Assembly (NCBI GenBank): GCA_020975725.1
Contig: QXJR01000029.1
Location: forward strand, 62,001-126,000
DNA from: Picocystis sp. L7
Taxonomy: Eukaryota > Chlorophyta > Picocystophyceae > Picocystales > Picocystaceae
Reading direction: 5' to 3'
DNA length: 64,000 nt
The notes under the pieces were generated by a model. The model did no database searches, was not told the origin of the DNA, and saw nothing but the letters and a program-made list of their open reading frames with translations. Below, one piece after another: positions 28,104 to 38,009 of this stretch. A program made the translations under genes and the position numbers. How positions within the stretch are numbered: the stretch's first letter is position 1; the number at the start of each line of letters is the position of its first letter.

Positions 28104-31100
28104 TCATCCACTCTTCAGGTACTGCTCCAAATCCTCGCCTGATACTTGTTCGAGAAGCTGAATTATTTCCCTGGATTCGTTCTCCACCCCGCCGTGGCTA
28201 TCCTCCAGCAACTCCGCCAAGAACGGCAGCGTCTCTGGTAGGAAAATCAAGTATTCCTCTTGCAGGCGTTCAACCATCTTCTTTATAACCTTGAGCGCAA
28301 TGAAGCGCGTCTGCGCGTGCTCGCTCCTCGTGTGCATGAGCAACTTGTGGTTCATCGGCTTCCAGAGGCTGTCTTCACCCATACACACAGCCAGCTGAAC
28401 GATGCAGTTAGCCACGGCAGCGTCCATCTGCTCCCGACTGACCTCGGAAACACCCATTGGGTCTGCTGCAAACGTGCACTGAGAGACAAGGACAGGCATT
28501 GCCAATTCGAATCTCTCTTGATTCATAACTACACCATCTTCGAAGAGGAAACAGTTGTGCAGGGCCTGCAAAGCGTGGTAATGCATTTCCCACTCTCCCT
28601 TGGCTTCTTCGTTGGCAACCTTCCTTCTTTTCACGCTCTTCTGCCCACTGCCTCCTTTCAAATGCTCAAGCAGATCATTGAAGAAGAGAGCGTAGTACGG
28701 GGCAAACACGGCCTTCAAAGAAGAGGAAAGCACGGTCACCAAGTGAAACATAGCCGTATGGCGTGCTGTGCGTGCTTGGCTAATATCGCATGGGATGTCT
28801 TTCGCTTCTGCCCAGTCTAGAAGCCTCTCTACGAGCGGTGAGAATTGTGAGTCGTTGAGTCTCTTGACAAGTTCAAGACAAACACGCGCACAGCTAGCTT
28901 CAGCCTTTTGGACCTCCTTGATTGAAGTTGGCATGGTTCTTCTGACGTCAAGGCCTTCTAGAACCCCAGCAAAAATGGACAAATGATGGATCTTAATCGC
29001 ATGCAGATCTAAGCGTCGTACGATTTGCTCAAAAACAAGATAGTAGACCTGCAGTGATTCATCACCAAGCCGTTCAACCGTGGAGTACAGTCCCAAGATG
29101 GTGGGAAGTGCCAGACGAGCGGGCACGTGCTGGGGTATGCTCACGAAGAGCTCAGTTGCTTTCTGTGACAACTCCTTCTGCACACCATCTATTAACACTG
29201 GAGAAAGTATGATTTCTACTGCCCTCGAGATGTACGGGTTCAGAAACGGACCAAGGTGCTCAAAGCACGCTTCTAGAGCTTCAAGTAAGGCTGTGGACTT
29301 AACCAAAACTCTGCCCCCACAATCTGCCGCCCCACAATCTTTGAGCTGCCCGGAAATAGACGACAAGTGGTCCAGGAGCTTTGGCATGAATTCTGGCACC
29401 CTTGGAATGAACGAACGGCTTGCTTTTCTCACACCTTGCGCGATACATTTGATGGCAGCTGTGGAGGCCGTCATATCTCCTTGTTCCGCTACTTGCAGCT
29501 CCCCAGAGAGAGCACATACGGTGACGCTAGGAATGCGGTCTCCATATAGTGTGATCAAGTGCAACAGGGCTGACAAAATTGGTTCATACAGCGCAGACAC
29601 ACCAGATGCCTTGCTGTCCCTGAGGAGCATGGTGTTCAATGTTTCCACCACCATGTTTATGGGACTTGCTTCTTTCTGTGATTCCTTTGCGTACTCACTT
29701 TCAAATACCCCAGAGGTGCACACGAGCATCCTGAGAATAATTCTTTGTTCTTCAACTTTACCCGAGGAAAGTAAATCGAGCATGCAAGATGCATGGATGC
29801 CTGGCTTCCACGCGTTGCTAACCAATGTGACCAAAGACCACAATGATTCACTCGCTCTTTTGTAAGAGTCATCGGTCGTTCGATTAGCCAAAGTCTGGCT
29901 CACTCTTTCTACTGCCTGAATGGATGTCATACAGAAGGCGATGATCGAAGTACATATGCCACGGTCTTTCTCATTCGGATCAAATTCTTCTCTTGCGCTT
30001 ATAAGCAGCATATCAATCATGGAAGTAAGAAGAGACACAATTTCCTGCATCACAGCAATGTCCTTTCTATGAGTGGCACCTATGGCAAGCAAGCCCTTTG
30101 TGACAAGCGACGGGTCCATCCCCTCTAGCAGCTGGGATGCATCCCCTCTAGCCCATGTCGCTTCTTTCTTGACCAGCTCCCTCATCAAGAGCGTAAAGAA
30201 CACCTTCCTATCTTCTTCCGTCTGTAAGGCAGACCATAAAGCTGACATGATATACCGTCTCCTATGTTCAGGAACATGAGAAAGCGATTGAAAGACAACT
30301 TCTACTATGTCCTTCACATCCTTGCCCTTCTTTGCAAAAGCTGGAATCGCAGCTTGGATTACCATGTGTGCCACTTCAAAAGAAAGCTCGTCGCTGTCTC
30401 CCAGCAATGACGTGCTTGCAACTTTGAGCGCATCAAGCGCATGGTGCAGTCCCAAATCTGGATTCTTGTCTGATATAGTTGCAAGGAGCTTGAGAGATGA
30501 TCTACGCAAGTTCTTGTCTAAGGTTTGTCTGACACAGTGAAAAACTACATCCACATCCACAGCTTGAATATTTTCCATCGCAGCGCACTGCTGTAGGACA
30601 GTGATGCATAGCTTGAGGCAGTAGTCTGTTGGTATCTCCAATTCAATCTCATCGCTCCCAGAGCGGCTCTCACGCTCCTGACTAGCTAGCAGGTGCTTCA
30701 TTAGACGACACACTGCCTGAACAAGTTCAGTCGATGTATTAAACGGACCGTGCTTCCATTGTAAGATTTCAAGCATTGCAACAGATTTCTCAAGCATTCT
30801 CGAGCAGACCAAGTCCACATCAAGATAGACGTCACCTTCGTGCCCCACTTTTGTCCTCTTCCTTGCCTGTCCATCGATCTGCCCCCCTTCAGGATAGACA
30901 TTCAAAAAGTGCACAATGTGTCCATCTGACAAATCACATTCACCGAAAAGCTGCTTGCAAACCGTTCGGCACTTCTCGGACGGATCCTTAATCAGAATGT
31001 CAAGCATATTTCCAAAAAGACGTAGCTGGGTTTCTACCGGAGCTAATTCAAGGAACTGCGGGGAAAGTGCCTTCAACACAGCGAACCGGACATGTTGGGT

Positions 31101-34100
31101 TCTTTGCATATCCTCCATGCTTTCTGGAATCCTACAAGCGTAGATAATATTGGACATACATACTTCCTGCATTCGACTATCAAGGGCAGAAACGTTGCTC
31201 ACTGTGTACAGCTGCAAAAGGTCGCAGAAGAGTGCCCAATCTTGGCTCTGCTCTGCTAGTGCACATGAGCAGGTGGAAGCAAAAAGCTCTACTGTTGCTG
31301 ATAGCACTTCAGAATCTTTTAGTAGACTGCGAGACACACGCAAAAGGGTTCTCTTGCAATGACTGGAATTTCCTGTCACTCCCGCGGTCAAAATAAACTG
31401 GGACACTTCAGAGCTATGGCCAAAAACTCTCTTCTTCATTCCCTTAACGAGGCCTTCAGGATCGTGCAGGATGTCCACTTGCTTTTCAGCAATCTTCCCA
31501 AGCATCTGGATCAATTCCTTCCAAAGCAAGTTCTTTTTCAAAACACCAGTCTGAGTGGGGATCTTCAGCCCAGCACATGCCTTGCAGCATTCCAACGCTT
31601 TCTTGCGGACCAGATGTTCGGGGGCGCACAAGGCTACCAGCAGGGCAGGCGCAGTCTGCCGTACAAGTTCTTCACCTTCTGACATGCTTTCTGCTTGGAG
31701 AGCATCTCCGAAGGTGTCACATAATAGTGCAAGTGCATTTGCTCGTGCCTGAACGGGCGCCTCTTTAGCATTCAACGACACGATCCTCCCCAACAATACT
31801 ACTTTTGGCTCTCGCGTGGCCAAAAATAGGGCGTTTATGTGTGGCTGCAGAGAGTCTGTGGTAGGAAAGGATAAAATAGCTGTCATTATTTCCTTAACGG
31901 TGGTCCCGTAGAACACAACGTCCCACGACGCAGATCTAGCTGGTAGAGTGCGTAAAAACGAAAGAAAAATCTCCCTCCACAGAACCGTGCCAGCTTTAAC
32001 TGGCTCTGATCGCTCCCACTCCCAGAAACTCTCCGGTGGGACACCTCCCTGCCAAACACCCGGGCTGCCTGGTATCTTGCTCCCAATATGAAACCGCTTT
32101 TGCAAGAAAGACACAACTTCAAAAGCCTTGCTCAAGATACCTTCCTGCTGGAGTTCTGAAGTTTCCGACTGCGATAGGAAGGCATTGAGAGCAAGTGAAG
32201 TGAGAAGCTCCAACGAACACAAGTTTTGCTGCCTTGCTGCCTGACGGAGCATTCCAAACCTTTCTTTGAAGAATGACGTTTTGGAAAGTTCGAGAACAAT
32301 ATACTGATTCAACTTGCCGGGACCTAGTTCAACTCCTTCCCAAGTGCCTTGCGCATTGCAGTTGCCAAGGGACTCTAGCTCTTGCTCCAGTTTCGTCAAC
32401 AGTTTAATGCACAGAAGATTCAGTTTTTGGGTACGTGGATGAACAAGGACATGATTTAGCAGGAGATGAAGGACATCGGATCTCTTGTCAGCAGTGCTCT
32501 GCCCAAAATGCTCTGCTAAAAAAGTAATGACCGCGCTGCAAACTTGTACGTCTCGGGGAACGTCAGTAGAGGTTGAATTCTTCAAGGAAGCGATCGTCTC
32601 CAAAAAGCGTGCGTGCAGAAGATCGTATACGACACTGCTCTTCATTTTCTTCACAAATTTAGAGGAAACAGCAGCATTGACTACTTCTACTTGTTCATCT
32701 TGTAACGCCTTGATGACTGCATTAGACACCAGCTCATGAAGCTTAGGATGATTGCATAGCTGCTCCATTTCAGAGTCCAGCCTCCTGAGAGCAGCCACTC
32801 GAAGCCGCCCCTTTGGTGAGCTAAGGGCTGCCAAGGAGCTCATCTTAGTGTCTGGCATCGGCTCCAGGACACTTCCTCGAAAGACTCCTGAAAAGAAATC
32901 AAAAAGTTTGTGGCCCTCGCCGTCTTCTTTCAAAAGTCGTTGAACAGCTCTATCAACCTGCGAGGGATGTCTGCTCTCCAGTTCCTTCACCAGGTCTTGA
33001 TAGATAGCGACTGCATGTCCTTGCGTTTCACTAGAGTGAGCCATGTGTGCCACTCTGTTTACCAGGTCTTCCGCAAGCTCTCCCACCTCCACGGCTCCAA
33101 CCACTTTCATCATTACCTCGGCCTGCTTGCTGTTGGTCGAAGCATTGTCGACCAGGCGGAAAAGGAAGAGCTGCACCAAGCTCAAGCTCTTCTTCGATCC
33201 AGCCGCTAGTTCTCTCATCACTTCGATTATATCGCGAAATTTGACCAGGTGATTGAATGCTTTCTCTGGAAGCTCTTGAAGGTGCCCCCTTTGTGTGTAT
33301 GCAATGTGGGCCATCAGGTAAACTGCTTGTACTTGCAGAAGTTCGGGAGTCCCCTTACCTATCAACTCAAGGAGGACATCAGAGACCTCACGTTCCAAGG
33401 ATGCCTTGGAGGCTAACTGAGCAACAACCATGAAGACAGCAGCCACTGCCTCGGAAGTGACTTTCTTCTGTTCGAGTACCTCCGCAACGTAGCGGATCAC
33501 TACGTGCACCACCTGGAAACGCTGGATTGTCTCTCTGGACATGATTCCAATGGTTTCCACAAGCGCAACCGCGTAAAAGGAAGCCACCCCACCCGTTCCT
33601 GTCCTTGCAATGCGTGCCGCTTCCTTGGCTTCTCGACAGAGGAATTGAAACGCGGCTTGGTCCTGGGCGGCGAGTTGCACGATCCTTCCTCTGGTGAGAT
33701 AGGTCCGGTTCTTCTGCGTTTGTTGCAGGCACCTCCAGCTGCTGTGCGCGAGGTCCACAGCACGCAGCACTTTGGCGAACCTTTCCGTGGCGTGAAATGG
33801 CAGGACGCACGCTAGGACATCGTCTGCGCATCTGAACCATGCTTCTTTGGACCTCACCAGGTGCTCCATGACCTTGTCTGCAGCCGGTCGCGCGTAGTAC
33901 GGCGCGAGCAATCGGAGGAATCCCGCCACGTGTTCCTGCAGCTGTTCTTTGTCCTCTTCTTTGGCATGCCCGAAGAGCACCTTCCTCCACCTCGTGAAGC
34001 GTTCGTCCGCCGCCTCCAGCTCCTCGCAGGCCTCCCAGGCCATTCTCCGGACGCTCTCGGCGTCCACATCGTCCGCTTGGTCTCGTTCGAACAGCACGGA

Positions 34101-34181
34101 CCGCCTGGCCTTGGGTGCCAGGTGCGCTGGAGCCGAGGCATGTGCGATGCTGCGCAGCTGCGCCTGCAGCTGGCTGGGCAT
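28104..34181 (-). CDS. UTP10: U3 snoRNP protein UTP10/HEATR1
   Basis: A large nucleolar HEAT-repeat protein of the small-subunit processome (t-UTP/UtpA complex), needed for pre-18S rRNA processing and for Pol I transcription. 2025 aa in one uninterrupted frame, close to human HEATR1 (2144) and yeast Utp10 (1769). The start was chosen at MPSQLQAQLRSIAHAS, which matches the family N-terminus (Ser-x-Leu-x-x-Gln-Leu); the open frame further upstream reads through promoter boxes. The protein is helical repeats throughout. The C-terminus, with FIALKVIKKMVERLQEEYL, LPETLPFLAELLEDS and IQLLEQVSGEDLEQYL, is the BP28 C-terminal domain. It converges on the CUE gene. A CGTGCTTTG box array lies 20-65 bp upstream of the ATG. 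No intron is needed, notable in a gene this long. Confidence 0.93.
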   Translation of the reverse strand: MPSQLQAQLRSIAHASAPAHLAPKARRSVLFERDQADDVDAESVRRMAWEACEELEAADERFTRWRKVLFGHAKEEDKEQLQEHVAGFLRLLAPYYARPAADKVMEHLVRSKEAWFRCADDVLACVLPFHATERFAKVLRAVDLAHSSWRCLQQTQKNRTYLTRGRIVQLAAQDQAAFQFLCREAKEAARIARTGTGGVASFYAVALVETIGIMSRETIQRFQVVHVVIRYVAEVLEQKKVTSEAVAAVFMVVAQLASKASLEREVSDVLLELIGKGTPELLQVQAVYLMAHIAYTQRGHLQELPEKAFNHLVKFRDIIEVMRELAAGSKKSLSLVQLFLFRLVDNASTNSKQAEVMMKVVGAVEVGELAEDLVNRVAHMAHSSETQGHAVAIYQDLVKELESRHPSQVDRAVQRLLKEDGEGHKLFDFFSGVFRGSVLEPMPDTKMSSLAALSSPKGRLRVAALRRLDSEMEQLCNHPKLHELVSNAVIKALQDEQVEVVNAAVSSKFVKKMKSSVVYDLLHARFLETIASLKNSTSTDVPRDVQVCSAVITFLAEHFGQSTADKRSDVLHLLLNHVLVHPRTQKLNLLCIKLLTKLEQELESLGNCNAQGTWEGVELGPGKLNQYIVLELSKTSFFKERFGMLRQAARQQNLCSLELLTSLALNAFLSQSETSELQQEGILSKAFEVVSFLQKRFHIGSKIPGSPGVWQGGVPPESFWEWERSEPVKAGTVLWREIFLSFLRTLPARSASWDVVFYGTTVKEIMTAILSFPTTDSLQPHINALFLATREPKVVLLGRIVSLNAKEAPVQARANALALLCDTFGDALQAESMSEGEELVRQTAPALLVALCAPEHLVRKKALECCKACAGLKIPTQTGVLKKNLLWKELIQMLGKIAEKQVDILHDPEGLVKGMKKRVFGHSSEVSQFILTAGVTGNSSHCKRTLLRVSRSLLKDSEVLSATVELFASTCSCALAEQSQDWALFCDLLQLYTVSNVSALDSRMQEVCMSNIIYACRIPESMEDMQRTQHVRFAVLKALSPQFLELAPVETQLRLFGNMLDILIKDPSEKCRTVCKQLFGECDLSDGHIVHFLNVYPEGGQIDGQARKRTKVGHEGDVYLDVDLVCSRMLEKSVAMLEILQWKHGPFNTSTELVQAVCRLMKHLLASQERESRSGSDEIELEIPTDYCLKLCITVLQQCAAMENIQAVDVDVVFHCVRQTLDKNLRRSSLKLLATISDKNPDLGLHHALDALKVASTSLLGDSDELSFEVAHMVIQAAIPAFAKKGKDVKDIVEVVFQSLSHVPEHRRRYIMSALWSALQTEEDRKVFFTLLMRELVKKEATWARGDASQLLEGMDPSLVTKGLLAIGATHRKDIAVMQEIVSLLTSMIDMLLISAREEFDPNEKDRGICTSIIAFCMTSIQAVERVSQTLANRTTDDSYKRASESLWSLVTLVSNAWKPGIHASCMLDLLSSGKVEEQRIILRMLVCTSGVFESEYAKESQKEASPINMVVETLNTMLLRDSKASGVSALYEPILSALLHLITLYGDRIPSVTVCALSGELQVAEQGDMTASTAAIKCIAQGVRKASRSFIPRVPEFMPKLLDHLSSISGQLKDCGAADCGGRVLVKSTALLEALEACFEHLGPFLNPYISRAVEIILSPVLIDGVQKELSQKATELFVSIPQHVPARLALPTILGLYSTVERLGDESLQVYYLVFEQIVRRLDLHAIKIHHLSIFAGVLEGLDVRRTMPTSIKEVQKAEASCARVCLELVKRLNDSQFSPLVERLLDWAEAKDIPCDISQARTARHTAMFHLVTVLSSSLKAVFAPYYALFFNDLLEHLKGGSGQKSVKRRKVANEEAKGEWEMHYHALQALHNCFLFEDGVVMNQERFELAMPVLVSQCTFAADPMGVSEVSREQMDAAVANCIVQLAVCMGEDSLWKPMNHKLLMHTRSEHAQTRFIALKVIKKMVERLQEEYLIFLPETLPFLAELLEDSHGGVENESREIIQLLEQVSGEDLEQYLKSG

Positions 34182-34201
34182 CTTCTTCTCCTTCCTCTCC
34201 T

Positions 34202-34246
34202 CGTGCTTTGCGTGCTTTGCTACGTCCGTGCTTTGGTCCGTCCGAG
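34202..34246 (-). promoter_or_regulatory. CGTGCTTTG box array upstream of UTP10
   Basis: Plus-strand order: CGTGCTTTG, CGTGCTTTG, spacer CTACGTC, CGTGCTTTG, then GTCCGTCCGAG. The same modules occur in the same order and orientation upstream of the m-AAA protease gene (40514-40567). Probably a shared promoter or 5'-leader element. Confidence 0.65.
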
Positions 34247-35947
34247 AATCCCCTCCCTCCCCCCCCCCGGGAAGTTCCAGACCGTCCAAGAAAACCCACG
34301 GGGTGCACTGCGCGAACACACACAAACACCCAGCGGCGTTCGGGGGTGGTCCGTCTCGAATGGCGATGGTTGGCGGACCTCCTTCGGGGAGGGAGACAGG
34401 GGGAGGGGGGGGGGAACGAGGCGACGCCTCTCGGCTTCGGGGGGGGGGGGAGAAGGAAGCTGAATTCCTCGAGACGGGGTGGGGCCGGATGTCCGGGAAA
34501 TCGGATCCCTTCGTCGTGTGGAAGGGATCCGATGGGATATGGCACTCCCACCGGTCCCGTCGAGTCGTGGATCCAGACGGGAGGAAAAGGCTCCTACCTA
34601 CGGTGGTGCGGACGCTTCCCACTCCACGTCGGTCCCCGCGAACGAAGGAAGGAGGGAGGTCGATCCAACCTCGGAAGCATCGCTTGCGAACGTATCCTTC
34701 CCTTCGATCCATCGACCGCCTCGGGAACGCCATGCTCATGCCGGAAAGGGTGTCGTTTCCCCCTTCCTCAGATCCGGACTTAACTCGGCCATGACGTCGG
34801 ATTTCAGACGATCATTTCGCCAACCATCCCACCACGAACCGAAGGCGTTCCCCTTTCGAGGGCGTTTGGACCCAGGGAAACCGACCGATGAACGGGTTCG
34901 GAACCCTTCCATCGACCCCGGTCCCCCGAGGAACCGGGCACCGGGGTGAAAGACCGCTGTCCACGATCGGTCCTTTCGTATCGAACGTGACACGGTCCTC
35001 ACGGGAATCGGATGGCGGCCGCCGCCCGGCACCCGTTCGCCCTCCTCCCCTCTTGCTTCGTCGTCGTTCGGGTCACGCCCGGTTCGAAAAGGAGGATCCA
35101 GTAGGGTGTGAACCCATCCACGCCCCGATCGAACCCGGACGACGTGTCTGTTGCACCGTCGATCCAGCAACCCGGAGACCAAGGACAGTGGAGCGAAGGG
35201 GGGGGGGGAAGATCAAGGGTCGCGAATCGAAGGGACGGTCCAAGACCGGACCGAATATTCGCAAAAGAATTCGGTCGGAGGGAGGGTGGGAGGAGGGATT
35301 TGGAGACGAGTGGCTTGTGCTGGCCATGGTTGGGGAACAAGGACAACCAGGGTCACACCTTCCTTCCCGGGCTCGTCGAATAAGGATCGGACAGCCAACA
35401 CGTCAAGGAACGGGCATTCGATGCCCACGCGTTGCTGTGCATGACAGCCGAACAAGCTGCCTCAGGCAACGTCCCATTCATGGACATGTCCCGTGGAAAC
35501 GTCCCGTGAACAGGGTGTTTGATGCCATTTGTGTGAGGCAACACAAGGAAAAGAAAGTGCAATCTTGCCAGCAACAGGTGGAAGGAACGTGCCCGGGCAT
35601 GTGCCATTCTTGCGTGATGTTCCCATTTCTCACAACGGTCAGGACGAGAAATCAAGGGAACAGGTGATTTTGTCTCGATGCACCTTGGAGCAGCATCCCA
35701 TCAAATGAAAAGGGCTTGCCCGACGCAAGGACGAAGCAGACACACCATCTTGGCGAGGGACGACCTCATCAACACGGCGCTCGGATGGGCCTGGACAGCC
35801 ACATCTGCACATCACCAGCCAGCCGGTCCACGCGAGCGGTGCACGGCAAGGAGAAGGGGTGAGAAGGTTCTTGTCGTGCTCCTTTGCACGATGGCCTCCG
35901 GTATTATTACACGTGCGCGTCCACTATCTATCTTTCTGTACACGGCG
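34247..35947. other. Upstream region of UTP10 and downstream region of the E2 gene
   Basis: 1.7 kb with many GC-rich open frames on both strands and no recognisable product. It contains homopolymer runs (C9 near 34260, G10 near 34440, G10 near 35201) with G-quadruplex potential. An unrecognised gene is possible but not supported. Confidence 0.45.
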
Positions 35948-36666
35948 TCACATCATTTCTTGGCTTTTTCTCACCGTGCGTCTCACTTTTTTCTTGAACT
36001 CCTCGAGCTTGTCTCTAAAGTCGATGGCAGCGTCCAGATTGGCCGGCGACTCGTCGTTGGGCGACGAGAGCATGGAAATGATGGACAGCAGGATCGTTTC
36101 CACCGTGTGCACAGGGGACCATCTTTCGGAGGCCATTTCATATCCATTCGGATCGTCTCCAGCGTTGTGAAGGATGGAGATGCAGACCCTTCCGTCTGGA
36201 TAGATGTTTGGATGCCACATCTCCGAGGTGAACCTCACGGTGGGCGGTGAGTTCGGATAATCGTCTGGGAACGTCATGAGTGCGTTGAAGAACCCTCCTT
36301 CGTACAGCGTGTCCGGTGGACCGATGATGGACACCTGCCACTCGAACACGTTGGAATCGTCCACCAGTCCCGCCGAGAACCCATCGACGGGATTCTTGTT
36401 CAGTTCTGCTTGGTTTCCACGCACAAGAGCGCGTTTCGTGGCGCACGTGCGTCGATCTCTCGGGTCAGCACGCATGTTTCTTTTCCACGTGTTTCGTCTG
36501 CTTCCATCGTCCCTTCACTCCTTCCCCCCTTGCCTATCTCCCACGCCTGCGTCCGCTCCCTTTCCCTCCCCGGCTCCTTTTCTCTCTTCTCTCTTCGTCT
36601 TCCTCGAGATCCACGAGTCGCACCTCGCAGCTGCTTTCGGAGCAGCAGGTTGGCTTGGTCGGCCAT
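35948..36666 (-). CDS. UBE2G: Ubiquitin-conjugating enzyme E2 G-type (UBC7/UBE2G), two exons
   Basis: Transfers ubiquitin from E1 to substrates with RING E3 ligases; this class includes the ER-associated-degradation E2s. Exons are 36666-36624 and 36405-35948, with a 218-bp intron. The spliced product is 166 aa (human UBE2G1, 170). It begins MADQANLLLRKQLRELNKNPVDGFSAGL. The UBC core contains IIGPPDTLYEGGFF, WHPNIYPDGRVCISILH with the catalytic Cys, and the G-type acidic-loop insertion between the Cys and the ERWSPVHTVETIL segment. It ends VRRTVRKSQEMM. It is divergent from ribosomal protein uL14, with 377 bp between the start codons. Confidence 0.95.
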
Positions 36667-37043
36667 CGCCTGGGCCGGAGCTGCGGTCTGGTGTTCCCGT
36701 TCCCATCGACGAGGATCCACTCCCCCCCCCCCGTCCCCTTCACAACCCTCCGCCCCCCCACGAAGGAACGAACGTCACAACCCACCTTCCTCTTCGGGGC
36801 AAGGGTTCCCGGACCCCGATCCGTCCCTCCCTTCTCCCCCCCGTTCCTTCCCTCCCACCCGATCCCCGAGGCGTCGTCCCCCCCCCCCTTCCCCTCCTTC
36901 GGTATCCCAATCGAACCCTCCGACTCGGTCTCCTCCGACCGGGTCTTCTCCTGGGTCTCTCTCGATCTCCCCTTGGGGGCAGGGCCCGAGGGGAGAGGGA
37001 AGCAGACGAAGCACGAGCGCGAACGTGCGCCGCCATCGGCACG
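36667..37043. promoter_or_regulatory. Bidirectional promoter region, E2 and uL14 genes
   Basis: 377 bp between two divergent ATGs, dominated by C-runs on the plus strand (C10 near 36721, C11 near 36882) and CCCTTCTCCC blocks. It has no clear TATA box and no credible ORF. Confidence 0.55.
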
Positions 37044-37616
37044 ATGTCGAAGCGAGGTGAGGGACGGGGACGTCGGTGCGAAGGAGGAGCTGGAAGGAGA
37101 CGGAAGCTGACGGACGTGTCCAGGACGAGGAGGTGCTTCGGGCAACAAGTTTCGCATGTCCCTGGCGTTGCCGGTGGGTGCGGTGATGAACTGCGCCGAC
37201 AACACCGGCGCCAAGAACTTGTACGTGATCGCCGTGGTCGGATGGGGAGCCAGGTTGAACCGACTCCCTGCGGCTGCGGCGGGTGACATGGTCATGGCCA
37301 GCGTCAAGAAAGGAAAACCCGACCTACGGAAGAAAGGTGCGTGAACGGGTGGATGGCGGCCCAGGGATGCGCGGGACGAGGGGAAGGACGCTGACCGACG
37401 CACGTGCGCTTCGCGACAGTCATGCCGGCCGTGGTGATCCGCCAACGCAAGCCATGGCGGAGAAAGGAAGGGTTGTACGTGTACTTCGAAGACAACGCAG
37501 GCGTCATCGTCAATCCCAAAGGCGAAATGAAGGGTTCCGCCATCACCGGACCCGTCGCCAAGGAATGTGCAGAGCTGTGGCCGCGCATCGCCAGCGCTGC
37601 AAACAGCATCGTCTGA
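37044..37616 (+). CDS. RPL23: 60S ribosomal protein uL14 (RPL23), three exons
   Basis: A component of the large cytosolic ribosomal subunit near the factor-binding side and the intersubunit bridges. Exons are 37044-37056, 37124-37336 and 37420-37616, with GT-AG introns of 67 and 83 bp and phases that restore the family sequence exactly: [25 protein letters not shown], then [18 protein letters not shown], then [18 protein letters not shown], then [44 protein letters not shown]. The product is 140 aa, as in other eukaryotes. The first exon codes only four and a third codons, so the gene is easy to miss in ORF scans. Confidence 0.96.
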
Positions 37617-38009
37617 ACCAAGCGCGGTGCGGATCGATCGATCGATCCGATTCGCACCACCACGAACGTGGCGCGTGCGAGGTCGGAAGGAAAAAAAAAG
37701 AAAAACCCCAACCTCGCACCGACCACGGACGTGTGGATGGACCTAGGAGTGGAAGTTGGTGGTAATACAACGTGACGTGTACACTTCTCGATCCGGCCAC
37801 GCCTCGGATCCAATCGGATCGACGAGGAAGGTCCAACTCGAAACAACCCATCGCAACGACGCATCATCACGAACGATACCGAAAGAAAGTGGAGAAGAAG
37901 AGAGAAAGAAAGAAAAAGAGATGCCGACGGTCGGTCGCAGCCGTTCCCGTAGGTCATTCGTTATGTACAATCCACGCACAAGGGAGAAGATGGTCAGAAA
38001 GAACAGACC
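37617..38009. other. Convergent 3' region between uL14 and m-AAA protease
   Basis: About 390 bp holding the two 3' ends. Features are a GATC repeat (about 37630-37645) and an A-rich run (37690-37706). No gene is seen. Confidence 0.5.

Noticed and set aside
36276-37286. 336-codon frame across the E2/uL14 promoter
   Set aside because: It overlaps exons of both genes in wrong phases.
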